A stretch of 64,000 nucleotides of DNA from CAIODY01 sp046051225 (GTDB taxonomy: Bacteria > Bacteroidota > Bacteroidia > Chitinophagales > CAIODY01), in assembly GCA_046051225.1 (NCBI GenBank), contig JBJOOR010000001.1, positions 186,001 through 250,000 of the forward strand, given 5' to 3'. The position numbers were made by a program, and so were the translations under genes. The notes beneath the pieces were generated by a model. The model was not told the DNA's origin. It saw nothing but the letters and a program-made list of their open reading frames with translations, and did not search any database. Positions 7,719 to 16,496 of the stretch are shown here, piece by piece; position 1 is the first letter of the stretch, and the number at the start of each line of letters is the position of its first letter.

Positions 7719-8399
7719 TTATTTCTTAAATTCGATATCGTAATCCAATTTTAATACGAAAGAAAGTCCTGAAATTTTGAAAGCATCGATGCTTTCAAAT
7801 GGCAGATAGTTGGGCAATGCGGCAACAATTGTTCCTCTGCTTAAATAAGCATTGTAGTCATAGTCATTTTGCAAAACAGATGCAATGATATTATAACCAA
7901 TACCAAATTGCACACTCATTTTATTGCTGATTTTTGTTTCTAAGCAAGTGTTTAATTCAATGGTTTGATAAGTGTTAGAGAACTTTAAAGTAGTTTGATA
8001 ATTGCTATAATAATTTGGAATAATCACATCATCTTTCCTGTTCATTTTTGCAAAGCCCAACAACAAATAATTTTTCCAGAACCAATATTTTTTGATTTTG
8101 CTTTTCGTTACCAACCCTGCATAAAACCTGAATCCTTCAATTGATGGATTGCTTACATTGTATGGGCGATTGATTAAATTAGAAAGTGAATTCAAATCGT
8201 ATTCTGCTTTAAAAATCATTCCGATATTGCGATGAGGATAGTAGGCAAAACCCAGATTGGGTGCAAGATTTACTAATTGAAAAACATTCATTTCTATTGT
8301 AGCGGCTTGCTTGCAATCACAATCGGTAGAATCAATTTTTGTTGAACCAAAAATTTTTTGACTCCAAAAAATTAAAATAAAGAATAGAATTTTTTTCAT
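7719..8399 (-). CDS. outer-membrane beta-barrel-like protein, unknown
   Basis: 226 residues from the ATG at 8399; the frame extends 20 codons further upstream, but a signal peptide (MKKILFFILIFWSQKIFG) begins at this ATG. The mature protein alternates hydrophobic and polar residues in short strands separated by turns and ends in an aromatic-containing strand (LSFVLKLDYDIEFKK), as expected of a small outer-membrane barrel. A Cys pair (DCDC) follows the signal peptide. Its ATG overlaps the stop of the upstream lipoprotein gene (TGATG), so the two are co-translated. No family recognised. Confidence 0.65.
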   Translation of the reverse strand: MKKILFFILIFWSQKIFGSTKIDSTDCDCKQAATIEMNVFQLVNLAPNLGFAYYPHRNIGMIFKAEYDLNSLSNLINRPYNVSNPSIEGFRFYAGLVTKSKIKKYWFWKNYLLLGFAKMNRKDDVIIPNYYSNYQTTLKFSNTYQTIELNTCLETKISNKMSVQFGIGYNIIASVLQNDYDYNAYLSRGTIVAALPNYLPFESIDAFKISGLSFVLKLDYDIEFKK

Positions 8400-8899
8400 C
8401 AAAAAGTGATTTTCAAAGTAATGGTTTGAGTTGCTGAATTCCAATTTCCCCAAACACATTTACAATGATTTGCAAAAGTATTTTTCTCAATGGTTGGTTG
8501 ATTGACTTTCATTTGAAAACCACAATCGCCTTGTGTGTAAATGGCTTGCACATTTAACCCTGAAATGATGATGGTATCTGCTTTTGAAGTATCACTAAAA
8601 ATAAAAGTATTGGTTGTATGATTAAAATCAAAGGGTAAATAATCGCCAATGAAATTTGCTGAAGGCGAAATCATACTACCAGTTTTTGAAGGTCGAAGTT
8701 GCTGATTAGATTCTACTTCGGTAATGGTTGGCGAATAAATTTTGTGTGCATTACTTGAATCAAAATAATACAATTGGATGCAATTGTTATCAGGAAAATA
8801 AATTAAATTATCAGGACATTTTTTTCTGCATGATTTTAGCAGAATGATTCCTGCAACAATCAAAATAAAAAGTGGTAATTGAGTTTTTAGAAATTTCAT
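8399..8899 (-). CDS. putative lipoprotein, unknown
   Basis: 166 residues from the ATG at 8899. The frame extends eight codons upstream, but the signal segment MKFLKTQLPLFILIVAGIILLKSC begins here and ends in a lipobox-like LKSC, suggesting a lipid-anchored periplasmic or outer-membrane protein. The mature region is beta-rich with several Cys residues (KKCPDN, NNCIQ, GDCGF, CKC). It is coupled by a one-base stop/start overlap to the barrel-like gene downstream, so the pair may act together. Function unknown. Confidence 0.6.
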   Translation of the reverse strand: MKFLKTQLPLFILIVAGIILLKSCRKKCPDNLIYFPDNNCIQLYYFDSSNAHKIYSPTITEVESNQQLRPSKTGSMISPSANFIGDYLPFDFNHTTNTFIFSDTSKADTIIISGLNVQAIYTQGDCGFQMKVNQPTIEKNTFANHCKCVWGNWNSATQTITLKITF

Positions 8900-8929
8900 T
8901 TTCGGTTCGACAAAGAAAATCATAGAGCG

Positions 8930-8973
8930 TTTAAAAACAAAAAGCGGCTCGAAAAATTCCGAACCGCCTTTCG
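8930..8973. repeat. AAAAACAAAAAGCGG repeat, copy 4 (hairpin)
   Basis: Best-preserved form. Arms GCGGCTCG (8944-8951) and CGAACCGC (8960-8967) pair with one mismatch and are flanked by A- and T-rich tails. It lies just past the stop of the minus-strand toxin gene at 8981, so it can serve as that operon's terminator. Confidence 0.72.
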
Positions 8974-8980
8974 TAAAATA

Positions 8981-9307
8981 TTATTTAATCAAATTCAGCA
9001 AACTTAAAATTTCGTCATCCGTTAAATTTTCAATTTCTGATTTGTCGTAAATGGAAAGTAAGTAAATCGTTTCTTTTATAATTTGCACATATGTTATCAC
9101 TCTTGCGCCGCCCGATTTTCCTTTACCCTTAGATGTTATACTCATACGTATTTTGTAACAACCTTTTCCAATTGGAGTTCCCATCATTGGATTTTGCTCA
9201 AGTTGCTCAATCAATTCAGCATACTCTGTTTTGAGTGAAGGAAATTTCTTTGCCAACGCTTTCAACTCTTTGTCGAACTTTGACGAGGTACTTATTTTAT
9301 AACTCAT
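8981..9307 (-). CDS. RelE/HigB-like toxin
   Basis: 108 residues of the RelE fold: YKISTSSKFDKELKALAKKFPSLKTEYAELIEQL at the N-terminus, then NPMMGTPIGKGCYKIRMSI, a basic loop KGKGKSGGARVITYV, and the final strand plus helix TIYLLSIYDKSEIENLTDDEILSLL. The loop RVITYV followed by LLSIYDKSE is typical of cytotoxic RelE-like proteins in Bacteroidota. Overlaps the upstream antitoxin gene by 11 bases. It is not a close relative of the toxin at 7222, so the two pairs are separate acquisitions. Confidence 0.82.
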   Translation of the reverse strand: MSYKISTSSKFDKELKALAKKFPSLKTEYAELIEQLEQNPMMGTPIGKGCYKIRMSITSKGKGKSGGARVITYVQIIKETIYLLSIYDKSEIENLTDDEILSLLNLIK

Positions 9308-9506
9308 CTAAAAGTTGTTGAGCTGATTTCAGTTTTATTTTTCCTTGCTTGGCTAAATTTACTTCATGCACAGCTTCTTTCAGTTCTTCTAAAAAAATTT
9401 CTTTCGCTGTTTTTTTTGCTGATTTCAATTTTACGAATTTAAAATTCTTCAACAATTCCATTACAAATTCAGCTTTGTTATCTTTTACTTCAATAGTTAA
9501 TTGCAT
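9297..9506 (-). CDS. antitoxin of RelE/HigB-like pair
   Basis: 69 residues. The N-terminal strand MQLTIEVKDNKAEFVMELLKNFKFVKLKS is followed by a charged helix (KKTAKEIFLEELKEAVHEVNLAKQGKIKLKSAQQLLDEL), the layout of short Bacteroidota antitoxins that pair with RelE-like toxins. It precedes and overlaps the toxin gene by 11 bases. A TAATTTTG promoter box sits 16 bases upstream of the start, giving a very short leader. Confidence 0.75.
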   Translation of the reverse strand: MQLTIEVKDNKAEFVMELLKNFKFVKLKSAKKTAKEIFLEELKEAVHEVNLAKQGKIKLKSAQQLLDEL

Positions 9507-9521
9507 GATTCAATTTTTTTT

Positions 9522-9529
9522 CAAAATTA
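9522..9529 (-). promoter_or_regulatory. -7 box of minus-strand toxin-antitoxin promoter
   Basis: Minus-strand TAATTTTG matches TAnnTTTG and ends 16 bases before the antitoxin ATG at 9506. Confidence 0.6.
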
Positions 9530-9549
9530 GATTTACTTTTTCATTTATC

Positions 9550-9594
9550 AAAAACAAAAAGCGGCTCGAAAAATTCCGAACCGCCTTTTGTACC
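9550..9594. repeat. AAAAACAAAAAGCGG repeat, copy 5 (hairpin)
   Basis: Nearly identical to copy 4, including the GCGGCTCG/CGAACCGC arms, and lies upstream of the toxin-antitoxin operon. Copies 4 and 5 therefore bracket that operon as direct repeats. Confidence 0.72.
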
Positions 9595-9627
9595 TAAAAA
9601 ACACTCTATAAACCTCTCTTCATTTGT

Positions 9628-9674
9628 TGATTGAATGATTTACGATTTGATGATTTTGAAAAATCATGCAATCA
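9628..9674 (-). terminator. candidate dnaK terminator hairpin
   Basis: Arms 9628-9641 and 9661-9674 (TGATTGAATGATTT with AAATCATGCAATCA) pair with one mismatch around a 19-base loop, just past the dnaK stop. There is no strong T-run, so it may equally be a repeat relic. Confidence 0.4.
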
Positions 9675-9695
9675 ATAAATCAACAACTCAATCAA

Positions 9696-11612
9696 TTATT
9701 TCTTCTCATCTTTTACTTCTTCAAAAGCTACATCTTCTACATTGTCGCTTTTGTTTTCAGCCGATGGATTACCTTCCGCATTTGGTTGTGCACCAGCAGC
9801 TTGTTGTTCGTTCATAGCTTTGTATAATTCTTCCGAAGCAGCCATCCAAGCATCATTCAAAGTTTTCAAATTAGTTTCGATAGCAGCAATGTCTTGTGCT
9901 GTGTGAGCTGTTTTCAATTCAGCCAAAGCCGCTTCAATAGCTGCTTTTTTATCAGCACTTAATTTTTCGCCATATTCTTTCAACTGTTTTTCAGTTTGGA
10001 AAATATTGCTATCCGCTTCGTTTAATTTTTCAACTCTTTCTTTTTCTTTTTTATCCGCTTCTTCGTTGGCTTTAGCTTCAGCTTTCATTTGTTCCACTTC
10101 TTCTTTGCTTAATCCTGTTGAAGATTCGATGCGGATTGATTGCATTTTGTTAGTGCCTTTATCCAATGCGCTGATGCTCATGATACCATTTGCATCAATA
10201 TCAAAGCTCACTTCAATTTGCGGAACGCCACGTGGCGCAGGTGGAATACCATCTAAATGGAAACGACCTAATGTTCTGTTATCCTTTGCCATGGCTCTTT
10301 CGCCTTGCAACACATGAATTTCAACACTTGGTTGACCATCGCTTGCAGTTGAAAACGTTTGCGATTTTTTTGTAGGAATAGTTGTGTTCGATTCAATCAA
10401 TCGAGTCATCACACCACCCATTGTTTCGATGCCCACTGATAAAGGTGTAACATCCAACAACAATACATCTTTCACTTCGCCAGTTAATACACCACCTTGA
10501 ATAGCAGCACCAATTGCTACAACTTCATCAGGATTAACGCCTTTCGATGGTTTTTTTCCGAAGAATTTTTCAACTATTTCTACCACTTTTGGGATACGAG
10601 TTGAACCACCTACCAACAATATTTCATCAATTTGCGAAGTGCTGTAACCTGCATCAGCAATAGCTTTTTTGCAAGGTTCCATCATGCGGCTAAATAAATC
10701 ATCGCACAATTGTTCAAATTTTGCACGACTTAATTTTTTCACCAAATGCTTTGGCACACCATCAACAGCAGTGATATAAGGCAAATTGATTTCTGTTTCG
10801 TTTGAAGTTGATAATTCAACTTTTGCTTTTTCAGCAGCTTCTTTCAAGCGTTGCAAAGCCATTGGGTCTTTGCGTAAATCCATTCTTTCTTCGGCTTGAA
10901 ATTCATCAGCCAACCAGTTGATAATTTTATGGTCGAAATCATCACCACCTAAGTGTGTATCACCATTAGTTGATTTTACTTCAAACACACCATCACCTAA
11001 ATCCAATACTGAAATATCGAAAGTGCCACCGCCCAAATCGAACACAGCCACTTTCATATCTTTGTGTGCTTTATCTAAACCATAAGCCAAAGCCGCCGCA
11101 GTAGGCTCGTTGATGATACGCATCACTTTCAAACCAGCAATTTCGCCAGCTTCTTTCGTAGCCTGACGTTGACTATCATTAAAGTAAGCAGGCACGGTAA
11201 TAACCGCTTCTGTTACAGTTGTTCCTAAATAATCTTCAGCAGTTTTTTTCATTTTTTGCAAAACGATAGCTGAAATTTCTTGTGGCGAATATTTTCTGTC
11301 GCCAATTTCGATACGACAAGCATCGCCATCGCCGCTTACTACTTTGTATGGCATTTTAGCAGCTTCTGCTTTTGATTCGCTGAAACGTGCACCCATAAAG
11401 CGTTTTACTGATGCTACTGTGTTTGTTGGATTTGTAATAGCCTGACGTTTAGCAGGGTCGCCCACTTTGCGTTCGCCATTAGCCAAAAATCCAATGATAG
11501 AAGGTGTTGTACGTCTGCCTTCGTCATTTGCAATTACAACAGGTTCGTTGCCTTCCATTACGGATACGCAGCTGTTGGTTGTTCCTAAATCGATTCCGAT
11601 AATTTTTCCCAT
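9696..11612 (-). CDS. dnaK: molecular chaperone DnaK (Hsp70)
   Basis: 638 residues, full length. The ATPase domain begins GKIIGIDLGTTNSCVSVMEG and carries the phosphate-binding motifs DLGGGTFDISVLDLG and LLVGGSTRIPKV. The substrate-binding domain starts near residue 390 after the linker (DVLLLDVTPLSVGIETMGGV). The C-terminal lid is helical and ends in the acidic NVEDVAFEEVKDEKK. It folds and refolds cytosolic proteins with DnaJ and GrpE, neither of which is adjacent; stand-alone dnaK is usual in Bacteroidota. No CIRCE element is seen upstream. A 12-bp inverted repeat lies about 100 bases upstream of the start. Confidence 0.98.
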   Translation of the reverse strand: MGKIIGIDLGTTNSCVSVMEGNEPVVIANDEGRRTTPSIIGFLANGERKVGDPAKRQAITNPTNTVASVKRFMGARFSESKAEAAKMPYKVVSGDGDACRIEIGDRKYSPQEISAIVLQKMKKTAEDYLGTTVTEAVITVPAYFNDSQRQATKEAGEIAGLKVMRIINEPTAAALAYGLDKAHKDMKVAVFDLGGGTFDISVLDLGDGVFEVKSTNGDTHLGGDDFDHKIINWLADEFQAEERMDLRKDPMALQRLKEAAEKAKVELSTSNETEINLPYITAVDGVPKHLVKKLSRAKFEQLCDDLFSRMMEPCKKAIADAGYSTSQIDEILLVGGSTRIPKVVEIVEKFFGKKPSKGVNPDEVVAIGAAIQGGVLTGEVKDVLLLDVTPLSVGIETMGGVMTRLIESNTTIPTKKSQTFSTASDGQPSVEIHVLQGERAMAKDNRTLGRFHLDGIPPAPRGVPQIEVSFDIDANGIMSISALDKGTNKMQSIRIESSTGLSKEEVEQMKAEAKANEEADKKEKERVEKLNEADSNIFQTEKQLKEYGEKLSADKKAAIEAALAELKTAHTAQDIAAIETNLKTLNDAWMAASEELYKAMNEQQAAGAQPNAEGNPSAENKSDNVEDVAFEEVKDEKK

Positions 11613-11714
11613 GATTCTTAAATTGTTTTATTTTCTGTTATTGAATATTTTGTTAGATGTTTTGTTTTTGGCAACGATAATGCCATTAGGTATTTTAGAT
11701 AAATTGGGTGTTTT

Positions 11715-11743
11715 TTAATTCATTTTGTCAGAAAATGAATTAA
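11715..11743. promoter_or_regulatory. perfect 12-bp inverted repeat upstream of dnaK
   Basis: TTAATTCATTTT (11715-11726) and AAAATGAATTAA (11732-11743) form a perfect stem with a 5-base loop, in the gap between the end of the TolB-like gene and the start of dnaK. It could end the upstream transcript or bind a heat-shock regulator. TGTCAG/CTGACA-like half-sites flank it at about 11726-11731 and 11770-11775. Confidence 0.45.
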
Positions 11744-11800
11744 TGGGTATGACAAAGTATATGAAATGCTGACAAGAAAACGATAACAGATTGCTACAAT

Positions 11801-14800
11801 TTAAAAATCGGTAGTGATAGATAGATAGGTTTTTCGAGGTAAAAAAGTTCCATTATCAATACCATGAGCAAAATCTAATCGAACAAAATAACCAAATATA
11901 TACGACCGAATGCCCCAACCTGTACCCATTAATATTGGATTGCGATAGTATTCAGTTTCAATAGTAATAGGGCTATTTGGATTTTGAATTACATCTGTAA
12001 ATGATACTTTGGCTTTGGTGCTTAATGGCGATGGACCAACCCATGCACTACCAATATCATAAAAACCAATTAGCTGAAAATTACTAATAAATTGGCTACG
12101 ATGTGGCTTGCTACTAAACAATGAATATACAGGTAATCGCAATTCGGTATTCCACACAAAAAAGCTATTTCCGTTTCGAGCATTTTGCGAAAAGCCACGT
12201 AAGTTTGTAACCAATGTTTGATATTGATAAGGTTGATTACTATTTACAGGATTTGTATTATCAAATTTATTTTTTGCAAAAACCCAGCTATCAACGCCAC
12301 CTAAATAATACAGTAATTTTTGTTTGCCAAATGATGATGATACTGCAAAACGATTAGCCCAAATGATGTTGTGAAATATTTTTTTATAATGTCGGGCATC
12401 AAACCCAGCTACATTCATATTGCTTTGGTTCGGATATATCATTTGATAATGCTCAATAAAAAATTTATACCGCAAACCGTTATATATATTGGTGGCTATG
12501 CTTCTTGTGTTATCGTGTACAAATTCTAATTTGCTAATACTCCAATAATCATGTTGGTTTGCCAACGTTAATGCATCATAATTGGTGCTTAAAAAAATAC
12601 GGCTATCTTCCCTTACACTTTGTAAAAACCTAATTGCCCTAAATTGATCAAGCGGATAATTAAATTGTGTTTCAACCAAATTTGTAATTGCTTTAATATT
12701 CAAATTACCCACACCATTATTGGGACTGTATTGGCTAGTTATCAATTTTTCGGAATTCCTATAATAAGTAATTTGTTTATCTAATCGTTTTTTAAAATTT
12801 TGATACCGCAAGAAAAATGCAGGCGCACCTAATGAACTAGGCACACTCATACCGCCCTGAAAACGATAATCTTCCATCAAATCCTTTATTTCCATTTTTA
12901 ACCAAACACTTAATGGTGGGTCGGTGTATTGTGGTATGCCAATATAAGGTTGATAAATTTTAAATACCGAACCTTTATCTAATTGAGTTTGCAAATTAGT
13001 AGTATAAGTATGCAATTTATAAGGTATTACTTTGCTATTTTTCCAAATAGGTTCTTTCACAAATACAGTTTCGGTATCGGCGTAAATAAAGGTTTGAGTA
13101 TCCCATGGCATTACAAATTCATTTTGAAAAATGGCATGAAAAGGATTGCTTTTGGCTACAGCAAGTGTATCAAAAATTAATTCATCGCTTTTAGTTTCTA
13201 CTCGTTTTTGATGTTTTAATGCTATTTCCGAAGCAGCATTTTCAAGCATCAATGATTTTATTCTGAAAGCTGTATTGGTAAGCACAGGCTCGGCTTTTAA
13301 GCTATCTCTTACAGGTATTTTAAAATAACCCATTTTATTACCCTGTCTAAAATTCTCGAGTACAAATTTTGATTTATTTGGTTCGTCGATGGCCGTAATG
13401 GAAGTGTTATAATTAGTAGCCGAATACGTTCTAAATGTATCTTTATAAATAACCTGATATAGAATACTATCAACAAAATTATTAGGAATGTTTTTAAACC
13501 AAGCGGCGTTAATATTTCGTGGATTAGTAAGTGTTGAATCTTTAAAATACACCACCGTATCAGTGCGTTGATAAATGCTATCAAGCCTAGCATAATAGCG
13601 GTTTACAATACCATTTTGATCGCTCGAAAATACAAGAAATGATTTGTTGTATTGTTGTGGAAATGTTTCGTTATAAAAATTGGTTCGGGCAATTCGTGTT
13701 ATTTTTTTATTTTTTAAGTTGTAAAAAAATGCATCGTAATTCCCTAAAGGTAATGTGGTATCTAAAATTTGATTGCGAATAGTATCTCGTAATCTATTAG
13801 ATGAAAAAACAATTCCTTTTCTGTTTGAAAGCTGAACAAAATGAGGATTTTTATCATCCCAAAAATCGTTGGTAATTGGCGTTGTATTGCCCGTTACATA
13901 ATTATATAAATAAATATCGCTGTTAGGCCCTTTTGATGCAGATAGTAATAAAGTGTTTTTATCTGTACCTGCATTCATTTCATAAATTTTTCGTAAGCCC
14001 GAAAACAATCGCTTAGTAGTTTTGCCCGATTCAATATCGTGTTCAACAAAATAAGTTTTATCTCTAAACACGTAAAAAGCTACTAATTTTTTTCCCGTTG
14101 CGTCAAATGTATATACAGGATTTTGCTCGTCTATAGGCAATACATTATTACGTAAGCCATATTGTAAAATTGTTTTTCGGCTTGATGTTTCATCATTCCA
14201 TAATACTAATTTTATTCTGCCCAAGCTATTTTCGGTAAATGCTATATGAGTTCCATCTGATGAAATTTTAGCTACACTTCTCACACTTTTTTTGCGCAAT
14301 TTTACTTCTATTTCATATTTACTATTCGGGTTTTTTCGGCTTGTAGCTTCGGCTTCGTAGCGTTCTTTATAATATTGAAACCAATCATCGTAAGCCTCAT
14401 CTACAGTTTTGCTTAATACAAATGCAAAACCTGTTTCCATGCTTCTATTAATTCGGGTAATGTATAGCAAATTGCTAATAGTGCCTTTATCATATTTTTC
14501 ATCTACATAGTTCCAAAAAGATTCGCCAGCAAATGTGTTATCAATAGCCGTAAAATGATTAAAGTTTTTTATCAATCCATTATTAAATAAATCTCTTAAT
14601 TTATCATCTTTATCAACGCTCCAAGGTTGGGCAATGTATGATATCAGCCCATCATTATACCAAGATGGTAAATTAAGCAATACTGCATTTTGAATAATTT
14701 CAGAAAAATTATCGCCATACATCATATTATCCATCAATATTTTGGTAATGCCCAATCGTATTTGATTATTTAGATGTTGATGATCGCCATCAAAATATAC

Positions 14801-15178
14801 AAATATTTTATTGCCAATTATTTTACCACCACCACCAATATTATAATTATCAATGCCTGGTGTATAGCCAATATTGCTTTGCGTAAAATCATTCAAATCG
14901 CCAAAAACCAATAGCTCTATTTTGCGACTATAAGTAAAATCCATTTTTTGCTTAATATCTTCCAATGCCTTTTCAGCAGCTAATACACCAAATTTTCCGA
15001 GCTCATTACCCCCTGTACCAAAGTAAGTTATAAAATTAGGCGACTCTAAATAAAACCAACCATGTGGATGATATTGCACTCTGTTTTTGCCAAAATCAAT
15101 TTGGGTAGATTGAGCCATCACATCTTTTTTTAAAAAAAGAATAATTGCCAGAAACAATATTTTGCTAAAAAATTTCAT
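11801..15178 (-). CDS. large secreted TolB-like / outer-membrane barrel protein
   Basis: 1125 residues from the ATG at 15178, chosen because the signal peptide MKFFSKILFLAIILFLKKDVMAQS begins there; the frame extends 11 codons upstream. Layout: a peptidase-MA-like N-terminal domain (about 25-280, with the sequence VLLNLPSWYNDGLISYIAQP but no HExxH), a WD40-like TolB propeller (about 300-560, with repeats such as VAKISSDGTHIAFTEN and GIVFSSNRLRDT), and a C-terminal region from about 780 rich in amphipathic strands ending FLPRKTYLSITTDF, as in outer-membrane barrels. Such proteins are common in Bacteroidota, often annotated as translocation protein TolB; their role is unknown. Without the zinc motif the N-terminal domain is probably not a peptidase. 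Confidence 0.75.
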   Translation of the reverse strand: MKFFSKILFLAIILFLKKDVMAQSTQIDFGKNRVQYHPHGWFYLESPNFITYFGTGGNELGKFGVLAAEKALEDIKQKMDFTYSRKIELLVFGDLNDFTQSNIGYTPGIDNYNIGGGGKIIGNKIFVYFDGDHQHLNNQIRLGITKILMDNMMYGDNFSEIIQNAVLLNLPSWYNDGLISYIAQPWSVDKDDKLRDLFNNGLIKNFNHFTAIDNTFAGESFWNYVDEKYDKGTISNLLYITRINRSMETGFAFVLSKTVDEAYDDWFQYYKERYEAEATSRKNPNSKYEIEVKLRKKSVRSVAKISSDGTHIAFTENSLGRIKLVLWNDETSSRKTILQYGLRNNVLPIDEQNPVYTFDATGKKLVAFYVFRDKTYFVEHDIESGKTTKRLFSGLRKIYEMNAGTDKNTLLLSASKGPNSDIYLYNYVTGNTTPITNDFWDDKNPHFVQLSNRKGIVFSSNRLRDTIRNQILDTTLPLGNYDAFFYNLKNKKITRIARTNFYNETFPQQYNKSFLVFSSDQNGIVNRYYARLDSIYQRTDTVVYFKDSTLTNPRNINAAWFKNIPNNFVDSILYQVIYKDTFRTYSATNYNTSITAIDEPNKSKFVLENFRQGNKMGYFKIPVRDSLKAEPVLTNTAFRIKSLMLENAASEIALKHQKRVETKSDELIFDTLAVAKSNPFHAIFQNEFVMPWDTQTFIYADTETVFVKEPIWKNSKVIPYKLHTYTTNLQTQLDKGSVFKIYQPYIGIPQYTDPPLSVWLKMEIKDLMEDYRFQGGMSVPSSLGAPAFFLRYQNFKKRLDKQITYYRNSEKLITSQYSPNNGVGNLNIKAITNLVETQFNYPLDQFRAIRFLQSVREDSRIFLSTNYDALTLANQHDYWSISKLEFVHDNTRSIATNIYNGLRYKFFIEHYQMIYPNQSNMNVAGFDARHYKKIFHNIIWANRFAVSSSFGKQKLLYYLGGVDSWVFAKNKFDNTNPVNSNQPYQYQTLVTNLRGFSQNARNGNSFFVWNTELRLPVYSLFSSKPHRSQFISNFQLIGFYDIGSAWVGPSPLSTKAKVSFTDVIQNPNSPITIETEYYRNPILMGTGWGIRSYIFGYFVRLDFAHGIDNGTFLPRKTYLSITTDF

Positions 15179-15237
15179 GCTTTGCAGTTGGTAAAAATAA
15201 ATAAATTTCAATCACATCTATTCATTTACATTACAAG

Positions 15238-15245
15238 TATTTTTG
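15238..15245 (+). promoter_or_regulatory. -7 box of tsaB promoter
   Basis: TATTTTTG fits TAnnTTTG and ends 22 bases before the tsaB ATG at 15268. Confidence 0.55.
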
Positions 15246-15267
15246 TATTTTCATTATTAAAATAATT

Positions 15268-15939
15268 ATGCCTCATTTTTTATTAATCGATACCTCTACA
15301 TCTTGTTGCAGTGTAGCTATTGCCAAAGGCGAAACTGTTTTGCATCAGCAAATTAAAATGGATGGCAACGACCATGCATCTTTGCTACCATCTTTTACCA
15401 ATGCTTGCTTATCGGCTGCTCAATTAGCTTTAAAAGATATACATGCTATAGCCATCAGCATTGGCCCTGGCTCTTATACAGGGCTTAGGGTAGGGTTAAG
15501 TTTTGCAAAGGCATTGTGCTACGCTAATCAAATACCGCTTATCGCTATTTCAACTTTACAAATGATGGCTTGTGGTATGCAACAAATTGCACAATATCAA
15601 AAAGCATTTTATATACCCATGATTGATGCCCGACGGATGGAAGTATATACTGCCGTATTTAATGAAAAAGGCGATTGGGTTGAAAAACCATTTCCTAAAA
15701 TATTAACCGAATCATTTATTGCTGAACGAAATTTAAAAGAAAAAATTTTTATTGCTGGCAATGGTGCTATAAAAATAAAACCATTTATTAAGGATAATGA
15801 AATTGAAATTATCGACCATTTTATTTGCGAAGCCAAACACTTAATTGGCAAAGCAAACGAACTGTACCAAACCGCTACATTTGCTGATGTGGCATATACC
15901 GAACCATTTTATTTAAAGCAATTTGGCGAAATATTATAA
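15268..15939 (+). CDS. tsaB: tRNA N6-adenosine threonylcarbamoyltransferase subunit TsaB
   Basis: 223 residues. TsaB is the non-catalytic, ASKHA-fold partner of TsaD in making the universal t6A modification at tRNA position 37. Seen: N-terminal LLIDTSTSCCSVAIAKGE, the diagnostic IGPGSYTGLRVGLSFAKAL, and IPMIDARRMEVYTAVF. Slightly short at the C-terminus but within the family range. ATG start 22 bases after a TAnnTTTG promoter box. Divergent from the TolB-like gene. Confidence 0.95.
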   Translation: MPHFLLIDTSTSCCSVAIAKGETVLHQQIKMDGNDHASLLPSFTNACLSAAQLALKDIHAIAISIGPGSYTGLRVGLSFAKALCYANQIPLIAISTLQMMACGMQQIAQYQKAFYIPMIDARRMEVYTAVFNEKGDWVEKPFPKILTESFIAERNLKEKIFIAGNGAIKIKPFIKDNEIEIIDHFICEAKHLIGKANELYQTATFADVAYTEPFYLKQFGEIL

Positions 15940-16078
15940 CAAGTAATTTGTGTTATTCGCTGTTTTAAACATCGTTAACACAATAAGATTTTTATATATT
16001 TTTTGTAAAGAAAATACTAGGCTTACCTTAGCAGCCTTATTTCTTATATATTTTTAATAATTAAAACATTTTTTTGAG

Positions 16079-16432
16079 ATGGAAAAAAAGCCAGCAAAGG
16101 TTAGCGACTTAATATTTACCAAAGGGGGCAACTCTAAAGAGGTAATTAAAATTGATGCAGTTGAATTAAAAAAGGCTTCGGAAGTATTACGTGCATTAAA
16201 TCATAAATTGCGTCAGGCCATTATGCGCTTGATAGAAGACAATAAAAAAATTCATGTAACAGAGGTGTATGCTAAATTAAAAATTGAACAATCTGTAGCA
16301 TCGCAGCATTTGGCTATTTTGCGCAAAGCAAATATTGTAGTAACCGAACGTGAAGGAAAATTTATTCATTACACTGTAAACAAGCAACGCTTGGCAGAGA
16401 TAAGCGAATTAATTAAATTATTAAGCGTTTAA
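16079..16432 (+). CDS. ArsR-family winged-helix transcriptional regulator
   Basis: 117 residues with an ArsR-type winged helix: VLRALNHKLRQAIMRLIEDNKKIHVTEVYAKLKIEQSVASQHLAILRKANIVVTEREGKFIHYTVN. The recognition helix is the SVASQHLAILRKA segment. There is no ELCVCD-type metal site and no cysteine at all, so it is not a classic arsenic or cadmium sensor; the signal may be another ligand or none. Monocistronic, ended by the strong hairpin at 16455, with no obvious operator in its upstream region. Confidence 0.88.
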   Translation: MEKKPAKVSDLIFTKGGNSKEVIKIDAVELKKASEVLRALNHKLRQAIMRLIEDNKKIHVTEVYAKLKIEQSVASQHLAILRKANIVVTEREGKFIHYTVNKQRLAEISELIKLLSV

Positions 16433-16454
16433 AAAAAGTTTTATTTTAAAAAAA

Positions 16455-16488
16455 GCTATTATTTGATTATCAAATAATAGCTTTTTTT
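16455..16488. terminator. bidirectional intrinsic terminator
   Basis: Perfect 12-bp stem, GCTATTATTTGA (16455-16466) and TCAAATAATAGC (16470-16481), with a TTA loop, A-run before and T-run after. It sits between the convergent ArsR gene and the outer-membrane protein array, so it can end both transcripts. Confidence 0.9.
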
Positions 16489-16496
16489 ATGTTAGA

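Noticed and set aside
6512..9594. CRISPR array
   Set aside because: Five repeats are hundreds of bases apart with genes between; spacing and lack of Cas genes exclude it.
16079..16432. Arsenic-sensing ArsR
   Set aside because: No cysteine and no metal-binding motif; only the fold is supported.
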